Below, one piece after another: positions 58,045-64,000 of a stretch of DNA of 64,000 nt. Made by a program: the position numbers and the translations under genes. This DNA comes from Variovorax sp. OV329. GTDB lineage: Bacteria > Pseudomonadota > Gammaproteobacteria > Burkholderiales > Burkholderiaceae_C. Location: contig NZ_FOUG01000005.1 of assembly GCF_900114785.1 (NCBI RefSeq), positions 1 to 64,000 on the forward strand, written 5' to 3'. Position 1 is the stretch's first letter, and each line of letters starts with the position of its first letter. The notes under the pieces are model-generated. The model did not search any database and was not told the DNA's origin. It was given only the letters and a program-made list of their open reading frames with translations.

Positions 58045-59859
58045 TTAGCGCCGCTGCGGCGGCAGGTCCGTGCAGGTGCCGTGCGCGACTTCGGCCGCCA
58101 TGCCGATCGATTCGCCCAGCGTCGGATGCGGGTGGATGGTCTTGCCGATGTCCACTTCGTCCGCGCCCATCTCGATGGCCAGGGCCACTTCGCTGATCAG
58201 GTCGCCCGCATGCGTGCCGACGATGCCGCCGCCGACGATGCGGTGCGTCTCGGCGTCGAACAGCAGCTTGGTCACGCCTTCGTCGCGACCGTTGGCAATG
58301 GCGCGGCCCGAAGCCGTCCATGGGAACAGGCCCTTCTTGACCTTGATGCCCTCCGCCTTGGCCGCGTCCTCGGTCAGGCCCACCCAGGCCACCTCGGGGT
58401 CGGTGTAGGCCACGCTGGGGATCACACGCGCCTGGAAGGCAGCGCTTGCCAGTTCCTTGTCGCCCTTCTGCTCGCCGGCGATCACCTCGGCCGCCACGTG
58501 GCCCTCGTGCACCGCCTTGTGGGCCAGCATGGGCTGGCCGATGATGTCGCCGATGGCAAAGATGTGCCGCACGTTGGTGCGCATCTGGATGTCGACCGGG
58601 ATGAAGCCGCGGTCGCCCACTGCCACGCCGGCCTTCTCGGCGCCGATCTTCTTGCCGTTGGGGCTGCGGCCCACGGCCTGAAGCACCAGGTCGTAGACCT
58701 GCGGTTCCTTCGGTGCCTGCTCGCCCTCGAAGGTGACCCGGATGCCTTCCTTCGTCGCCTCGGCCGCGACCGTCTTGGTCTTGAGCATGATGTTGTCGAA
58801 GCGCGGTGTGTTCAACTTCTGCCAGACCTTGACCAGGTCGCGGTCGGCGCCCTGCATCAGGCCGTCGAGCATTTCGACCACGTCCAGGCGGGCGCCCAGC
58901 GTGGAATAGACCGTGCCCATCTCCAGGCCGATGATGCCGCCGCCCAGCACCAGCATGCGCTTGGGCTCGTGCGCCAGTTCCAGTGCACCCGTGGAGTCGA
59001 CGACGCGCGGGTCCTTGGGCATGAAGGGCAGGCTCACCGACTGCGAGCCGGCGGCGATGATGCAGTTGCGGAAGCGGATGACCTGCTTCTTGCCGCCGGC
59101 ATCCTTGCCGTCGCCGGTGGTTTCCTGCACTTCGAGGTGGTAGGGGTCCAGGAAGGTGCCGATGCCGCGCACCGTGGTCACCTTGCGCATCTTGGCCATC
59201 GCGGCGAGGCCGCCGGTGAGCTTGCCCACCACCTTGTTCTTGTAGCCCAGCAGCTTGGTGCGGTCGATCTTGGGGGCGCCGTAGTCCACGCCCAGGTCGG
59301 CGAAGTGCTTGACCTCGTCCATCACGCCGGCCACGTGCAGAAGTGCCTTGGAGGGGATGCAACCCACGTTGAGGCACACGCCGCCCAGCGTGGCGTAGCG
59401 CTCCACGATGACCGTCTTCATGCCCAGGTCGGCGCTGCGGAACGCGGCCGAATAGCCGCCGGGGCCGGCGCCGAGCACCAGCACGTCGCATTCCAGGTCG
59501 ACCGAGCCGCTGTAGCTGCCGGCCGGGCCGGTGGCCACCGCAGGCGCCGGGCTGGGCGCCGGGGCCGCTTTGGCCGCGGGCGCAGCCGCTGACGGCGCGG
59601 GCGCCGCAGCAGCTGCGCCCTCTTCCACCTCCAGCGTGAGCACCACCGAGCCTTCGCTCACCTTGTCGCCCACCTTCACGGCCAGCGACTTCACCGTGCC
59701 TGCGTGGCTGGAAGGGATCTCCATCGAGGCCTTGTCCGACTCCACCGTGATCAGCGACTGCTCGGCCTTGATCTTGTCGCCTGGCTTGACCAGCACCTCG
59801 ATCACCGCGACCTCCGCGAAGTCACCGATGTCGGGCACCTTGATTTGTTGTTCGCTCAT
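58045..59859 (-). CDS. lpdA: Dihydrolipoyl dehydrogenase (E3) with N-terminal lipoyl domain, pyruvate dehydrogenase operon
   Basis: A 604-aa E3 for the pyruvate dehydrogenase complex. Residues 1-80 are a lipoyl domain with Lys43 (VESDKASME), then an Ala/Pro linker (80-115). The flavoprotein follows, with FAD loop GAGPGG (129-134), redox disulphide Cys162-Cys167 ([13 protein letters not shown]), NAD site [12 protein letters not shown], and C-terminal HPHPTLGES. Lipoyl-bearing E3s are known from Neisseria and other betaproteobacteria. It starts 3 bases after the BPH-like gene stop, showing tight coupling, and ends before a strong terminator. Confidence 0.95.
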   Translation of the reverse strand: MSEQQIKVPDIGDFAEVAVIEVLVKPGDKIKAEQSLITVESDKASMEIPSSHAGTVKSLAVKVGDKVSEGSVVLTLEVEEGAAAAAPAPSAAAPAAKAAPAPSPAPAVATGPAGSYSGSVDLECDVLVLGAGPGGYSAAFRSADLGMKTVIVERYATLGGVCLNVGCIPSKALLHVAGVMDEVKHFADLGVDYGAPKIDRTKLLGYKNKVVGKLTGGLAAMAKMRKVTTVRGIGTFLDPYHLEVQETTGDGKDAGGKKQVIRFRNCIIAAGSQSVSLPFMPKDPRVVDSTGALELAHEPKRMLVLGGGIIGLEMGTVYSTLGARLDVVEMLDGLMQGADRDLVKVWQKLNTPRFDNIMLKTKTVAAEATKEGIRVTFEGEQAPKEPQVYDLVLQAVGRSPNGKKIGAEKAGVAVGDRGFIPVDIQMRTNVRHIFAIGDIIGQPMLAHKAVHEGHVAAEVIAGEQKGDKELASAAFQARVIPSVAYTDPEVAWVGLTEDAAKAEGIKVKKGLFPWTASGRAIANGRDEGVTKLLFDAETHRIVGGGIVGTHAGDLISEVALAIEMGADEVDIGKTIHPHPTLGESIGMAAEVAHGTCTDLPPQRR

Positions 59860-59862
59860 TGC

Positions 59863-60450
59863 CTACACCTTCAATTTGAGAGTGAATACGTCGACCGGTC
59901 CGGCCGAATTGCGATCGAATTCGCAGGCGGCTTCGATGCCCGCCTTGGCCACCTCGCGTGCCGTGCGGCCCTTGCCGCCATAGGCCGCGTGCATGGCGCC
60001 GAGCGCGAAGCTGCGCCCCGAGCCGATGCTCCAGAACTCCTTGAACTCGAACACCTCGCGGTAGCTGTAGACGCCGTAGATCCCGCTCGGGTTGGCGATC
60101 AGCAGCGTGAACTGGCTCGATTCATAGGGGTCGTGGTCGTCTTCCTTGGTCTGCAGGAAGTAGCTTTCCTTGAGCACCGGATGCAGCCGCGACAGCGTGC
60201 GGAAGACGTCGTCCTTGCTGCCAAGGCGAATCTCCTCGCGCGGCTGCGCGGCCAGTGCATGCCGCAGCACCAGGAAGTGCGCGGCCGCGCCAGCGGCGGC
60301 AAAGATGCTCTTGCCCTGCGCGTCCGGCACCTCGAAGGCCTTCTGGTTGGCCTCCATGCGGTGCGACAGCCGCGTGTCCCCGAAGGTGACCAGCGTGTCT
60401 GCCATCAGCGCCACTTGGCCGCCTTTGCGGACGGCCACCACCGTGGTCAT
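59863..60450 (-). CDS. Betaproteobacterial proteasome homologue (BPH)-like Ntn hydrolase
   Basis: A 195-aa protein with the N-terminal-nucleophile fold of HslV and proteasome beta subunits. After Met removal it starts TTVVAVRKGGQVALMADT: candidate nucleophile Thr1, conserved Asp17 and a lysine near 36 (ANQKAFEV) that may replace HslV Lys33. FGDTRLSHRM, IGSGRSFALGAMHAAY and the closing DVFTLKLKV match HslV strand positions. It is longer than HslV (about 175 aa) by an insert around 85-110. It best fits the group named BPH in the literature, distinct from HslV and Anbu. No HslU gene is nearby. It lies 22 bases after aceF and 3 bases before lpdA. Confidence 0.8.
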   Translation of the reverse strand: MTTVVAVRKGGQVALMADTLVTFGDTRLSHRMEANQKAFEVPDAQGKSIFAAAGAAAHFLVLRHALAAQPREEIRLGSKDDVFRTLSRLHPVLKESYFLQTKEDDHDPYESSQFTLLIANPSGIYGVYSYREVFEFKEFWSIGSGRSFALGAMHAAYGGKGRTAREVAKAGIEAACEFDRNSAGPVDVFTLKLKV

Positions 60451-60472
60451 GCCGTGAACCGCGCCAGGTGGC

Positions 60473-62143
60473 TCACAGCAGGACCCGGCGGAAGTCCGCC
60501 AGGACCTGGCCCAGGTAGGCGTTGAAGCGGGCCGCCGAGGCGCCGTCGATCACGCGGTGGTCATAGGACAGCGACAGCGGCAGCGTCAGCCGCGGCACGA
60601 ACTGCTTGCCGTCCCACACCGGCTTCATCGCGCTCTTGGACAGGCCCAGGATGGCCACCTCGGGTGCGTTGATGATCGGCGTGAAGTTCGTGCCGCCGAT
60701 GCCGCCCAAGGAGCTGATCGAGAAGCAACCGCCCTGCATGTCGGCCGCGCCCAGCTTGCCGTCGCGCGCCTTCTTGGCCAGCTCGCCCATCTCCTGGCTG
60801 ATCTGCAACACGCCCTTCTTGTCGGCGTCCTTGAGCACGGGCACCACCAGGCCGTTGGGCGTGTCGGCCGCGAAGCCGACGTGGTAGTACTGCTTGTAGA
60901 CCAGGGCGTCGCCGTCCAGGCTGGTGTTGAACTCGGGGAACTTCTTCAGTGCCGAGACCACCGCCTTGATCACGAAGGCCAGCATCGTCACCTTGACGCC
61001 CGACTTCTCGTTCTCCTTGTTGGTGGAGACGCGGAAGGCCTCCAGCTCGGTGATGTCGGCCTCGTCGTTGTTGGTGACGTGGGGGATCATCACCCAGTTG
61101 CGGTGCAGGTTCGCGCCGCTGATCTTCTTGATGCGCGAGAGCTCCTTGCGCTCGAAGGTGCCGAACTTGCTGAAGTCCACCTTGGGCCAGGGCAGCAGGT
61201 CCAGGCCGGCGCCGCCGCCGGATGCCGCAGGGCGCGAGGCCGCGGCGGCCTTGGGCACCGCCTGGCCGCTCATCACGGCGCGGGTGAAGTTCTGGACGTC
61301 TTCCTGCGTGATGCGGCCCTTGGGACCGCTGCCCTTCACTTCTTCGAGCGGCACGCCGAGTTCGCGTGCGTACTTGCGCACCGAGGGCGAGGCATGGGGC
61401 AGCTGGCCGCTGGGCGCGACCGTCGGGTCGTGCGCTGCTGCGGCCGCAGGCGCTGCTGCTGCTGCTTCTGCTGCGGGCGCAGGCGCCGAGGCAGTCGCAG
61501 CAGCCGGCGCGCCGGCTGCCGCCACGGGCGCAGGTGCCGAAGCGGGCGCCGCACCGCCGGCGCCTTCCAGCACCGCGATCAGGTCGCCCACGTTGACCGT
61601 GTCGCCCACCTTGACCTTGAGTTCCTTGAGCGTGCCGGCCGCCGAGGACGGGATCTCCATCGAGGCCTTGTCGGACTCGACGGTGATGAGCGACTGCTCG
61701 ACCTTGATCGAATCGCCGGGCTTGACCAGCACCTCGATGACGGCCACGTCCTTGAAGTCGCCGATGTCGGGCACCTTTACCTCGACCGGGCCGCTGCTGG
61801 CGGCAGGGGCCGCAGCGGGCGCTGGTGCCGGAGCCGGCGCACTCGCGGGCGCTGCTGCAGGCGCAGCAGCCGAGGCCTGCGCCGCCGGTGCAGGCGCAGC
61901 AGCCGCATCGGATTCGAGGCTCAGCACCACGCTGCCCTCCTTCACCTTGCTGCCGACCTGCACCTTGATCTCCTTCACCACGCCGGCGGCGGACGAGGGA
62001 ATCTCCATCGAGGCCTTGTCCGACTCCACCGTGATGAGCGACTGCTCCGGCTTGACCGTGTCGCCGACTTTGACCAGCACCTCGATCACTGCGACCTCGT
62101 CGAAATCGCCGATGTCCGGCACCTTGACTTCCACCATAGCCAT
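60473..62143 (-). CDS. aceF: Dihydrolipoyllysine acetyltransferase (E2) of pyruvate dehydrogenase
   Basis: A 556-aa E2 with two lipoyl domains, Lys43 and Lys159 (both VESDKASME). Ala/Pro-rich hinges separate them and lead to a peripheral-subunit-binding domain near 252-290 ([32 protein letters not shown]). The catalytic acetyltransferase domain has His529 ([12 protein letters not shown]). It forms the complex core and passes acetyl groups to CoA. The operon lipoyl domain in E3 is nearly identical in sequence to those here. It lies 55 bases after aceE and 22 bases before the BPH-like gene. Confidence 0.96.
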   Translation of the reverse strand: MAMVEVKVPDIGDFDEVAVIEVLVKVGDTVKPEQSLITVESDKASMEIPSSAAGVVKEIKVQVGSKVKEGSVVLSLESDAAAAPAPAAQASAAAPAAAPASAPAPAPAPAAAPAASSGPVEVKVPDIGDFKDVAVIEVLVKPGDSIKVEQSLITVESDKASMEIPSSAAGTLKELKVKVGDTVNVGDLIAVLEGAGGAAPASAPAPVAAAGAPAAATASAPAPAAEAAAAAPAAAAAHDPTVAPSGQLPHASPSVRKYARELGVPLEEVKGSGPKGRITQEDVQNFTRAVMSGQAVPKAAAASRPAASGGGAGLDLLPWPKVDFSKFGTFERKELSRIKKISGANLHRNWVMIPHVTNNDEADITELEAFRVSTNKENEKSGVKVTMLAFVIKAVVSALKKFPEFNTSLDGDALVYKQYYHVGFAADTPNGLVVPVLKDADKKGVLQISQEMGELAKKARDGKLGAADMQGGCFSISSLGGIGGTNFTPIINAPEVAILGLSKSAMKPVWDGKQFVPRLTLPLSLSYDHRVIDGASAARFNAYLGQVLADFRRVLL

Positions 62144-62198
62144 GTTCGTGTCTCCCGCCCGAAAGCGTATTGTTGGTTGTTGGGGGCGCCCGAGTTTC

Positions 62199-64000
62199 TC
62201 AGGCGTAGAGCGGGTTGATCTTGTCGGCGTTGATTCCGTACTTCTGGATCGCCTCCTGGACCTTGGCCGCCGGCAGCACGCCGTCCTCGGTCAGCGCCTT
62301 GAGCGCCGCCACGGTGATGTAGTGCCGGTTGATCTCGAAGTGCTCGCGCAGCTTGCTGCGGAAGTCGCTGCGGCCGAAGCCGTCGGTGCCCAGCACCTTG
62401 AAGTTGCGGTCCTTGGGGATGAAGGCACGCACCTGGTCGGCGTAGGCCTTCATGTAGTCGGTGGACGCCACCACCGGGCCGGTGCTGGCCGAGAGCTGCT
62501 GCGCGATAAAAGGCACGCGCGCCTTCTCGGTGGGGTGCAGCAGGTTCCAGCGCTCGCAGTCCAGGCCGTCGCGGGTCAGCTCGTTGAAGCTCGGGCAGCT
62601 CCAGACGCCGGCGCTCACGCCCCAGTCCTTCTCCAGCAGTTCCTGCGCCGCGAAGCTCTCGCGCAGGATGGTGCCGCTGCCCATCAGCTGCACCGAAGGC
62701 GCCTCCTTGCCCTTGGCGGCCTTGACGGCGGGCGCCTGCTTGCACAGGTACATGCCCTTGATGATCTGCTCCTCGGTGCCGGGCTGCAGGCCAGGCATCG
62801 CGTAGTTCTCGTTGAGCAGGGTCAGGTAGTAGTAGACGTTGTCCTGCTTCTCCACCATGCGCTTGAGGCCGTGGTGCAGGATCACGCCGACTTCATGCGC
62901 GAAGGTCGGGTCGTAGCTCACGCAGTTGGGGATGGTGTTGGCCAGGATGTGGCTGTGGCCGTCCTCGTGCTGCAGGCCTTCGCCGTTGAGCGTGGTGCGC
63001 CCGGAGGTGCCGCCCAGCAGGAAGCCTCGCGCCTGCATGTCGCCCGCCGCCCAGGCCAGGTCGCCGACGCGCTGGAAGCCGAACATCGAGTAGTACACGT
63101 AGAACGGCACCATGATGCGGTTGTTGGTGCTGTAGCTGGTGGCCGCCGCGATCCAGCTGGACATGCCGCCGGCCTCGTTGATGCCTTCCTGCAGGATCTG
63201 GCCCGACTTGTCTTCCTTGTAGTACATGACCTGGTCCTTGTCGACCGGGGTGTACTGCTGTCCATCGGGGTTGTAGATACCAATCTGGCGGAACAGGCCT
63301 TCCATGCCGAAGGTGCGGGCCTCGTCCACCAGGATCGGCACCACCCGCGGGCCCAGCGCCTGGTCGCGCAGCAGTTGCGTGAGGAAGCGCACGTAAGCCT
63401 GGGTGGTGGAGATCTCGCGGCCCTCGGCCGTGGGCTCGAGCACCGACTTGAAGGTCTCCAGCGAAGGCACTGTGAAGCTCTCGTCGGCCTTGGCGCGGCG
63501 GTGCGGCAGGTAGCCGCCCAGCGCCTTGCGGCGCTCGTGCAGGTACTTCATTTCCGGCGTGTCGTCGGCCGGCTTGTAGAAAGGCAGGTCCGCGATCTGG
63601 CTGTCGGGGATCGGGATGTTGAAGCGGTCGCGGAAGGCCTTGATGTCCTCTTCGCCCAGCTTCTTGGTCTGGTGCACGGTGTTCTTGCCTTCGCCGATCT
63701 TGCCCATGCCGAAGCCCTTGACGGTCTTGATCAGCAGCACGGTGGGCTGGCCGGTGTGCTTGACCGCCGACGAGAAGGCGGCGTAGACCTTCTGCGAATC
63801 ATGGCCGCCGCGGCGAAGGTTCCAGATGTCGTCGTCGCTCATGTTGGCCACCATCTCGGCCGTGCGCGGGTCGCGGCCGAAGAAGTGCTTGCGCACATAG
63901 GCGCCGTCGTTGGCCTTGAAGGACTGATAGTCGCCGTCGTTGGTCTCCATCATGAGCTTGCGCAGCGCCCCGTCCTTGTCGCGGGCCAGGAGCGGATCCC
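62199..64000 (-). CDS. aceE: Pyruvate dehydrogenase E1 component (5' end beyond the window)
   Basis: The C-terminal 600 codons of a homodimeric E1 (E. coli AceE is 887 aa), cut by the right edge. The visible part opens with [25 protein letters not shown], then [36 protein letters not shown], the TPP-domain [19 protein letters not shown], and [14 protein letters not shown]. The stop is TGA at 62201-62199. It decarboxylates pyruvate and acetylates the E2 lipoyl groups. First gene in view of aceE-aceF-BPH-lpdA; the promoter is outside the window. Confidence 0.96.
   Translation of the reverse strand, partial: DPLLARDKDGALRKLMMETNDGDYQSFKANDGAYVRKHFFGRDPRTAEMVANMSDDDIWNLRRGGHDSQKVYAAFSSAVKHTGQPTVLLIKTVKGFGMGKIGEGKNTVHQTKKLGEEDIKAFRDRFNIPIPDSQIADLPFYKPADDTPEMKYLHERRKALGGYLPHRRAKADESFTVPSLETFKSVLEPTAEGREISTTQAYVRFLTQLLRDQALGPRVVPILVDEARTFGMEGLFRQIGIYNPDGQQYTPVDKDQVMYYKEDKSGQILQEGINEAGGMSSWIAAATSYSTNNRIMVPFYVYYSMFGFQRVGDLAWAAGDMQARGFLLGGTSGRTTLNGEGLQHEDGHSHILANTIPNCVSYDPTFAHEVGVILHHGLKRMVEKQDNVYYYLTLLNENYAMPGLQPGTEEQIIKGMYLCKQAPAVKAAKGKEAPSVQLMGSGTILRESFAAQELLEKDWGVSAGVWSCPSFNELTRDGLDCERWNLLHPTEKARVPFIAQQLSASTGPVVASTDYMKAYADQVRAFIPKDRNFKVLGTDGFGRSDFRSKLREHFEINRHYITVAALKALTEDGVLPAAKVQEAIQKYGINADKINPLYA

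Overview
The window is GC-rich, densely coded bacterial chromosome. Gene order and protein sequences point to a betaproteobacterium of the order Burkholderiales, most likely Comamonadaceae (Variovorax/Ramlibacter-like). The evidence is the long run ndk-rlmN-pilW-rodZ-ispG-hisS-yfgM-bamB-der-hfq-hflX-hflK-hflC-DUF2065-hisZ-purA, separate sucAB-lpdA and aceEF-lpdA operons, and a betaproteobacterial proteasome homologue. No rRNA, tRNA, CRISPR array, insertion sequence, prophage or replication origin was recognised. No gap without a gene exceeds about 210 bases.

Layout. 1-3428: a possible gene edge, then a tightly coupled four-gene operon (DUF488, a short CaiB-type CoA-transferase, a PNPOx-fold protein, and a PNPOx-GAF-winged-helix fusion). 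3583-17779: mixed accessory and housekeeping genes, namely an unknown 132-aa protein, hemerythrin-like protein, unknown exported protein, YgiQ, MarR-GNAT fusion, patatin, AqpZ, YihY, split chromate transporter, aldo/keto reductase, DUF3237, RlmB, YbbA, TesA and a small charged protein. 17871-20468: MetC, a divergent AraC regulator and a VOC protein. 20535-37279: a 17-kb block entirely on the minus strand for nucleotide and histidine metabolism, membrane quality control, ribosome/RNA functions and envelope assembly. 37432-41334: rluB, scpB and rluD, then divergent bamD. 42182-45284: DinG helicase with a DUF465 protein and a divergent PP2C phosphatase. 45297-52699: the 2-oxoglutarate dehydrogenase operon (sucA, sucB, lpdA) running into zapE and a coiled-coil exported protein. 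52875-57214: prpE, a cysteine hydrolase, and a BON protein coupled to a PQQ sugar dehydrogenase. 57405-57965: an NlpC/P60 peptidase. 58045-64000: the pyruvate dehydrogenase operon, cut off at the right edge inside aceE.

The most interesting feature is at 59863-60450. A 195-aa N-terminal-nucleophile protein related to HslV and matching the BPH proteasome-homologue group lies between the E2 and E3 genes of the pyruvate dehydrogenase operon, with 22-nt and 3-nt gaps. This suggests a compartmentalised protease-like particle co-expressed with the largest metabolic complex in the cell. The PNPOx-GAF-winged-helix operon at the left is a second candidate for an undescribed sensory system. Function names rest on motif recognition by eye; no database search was possible.
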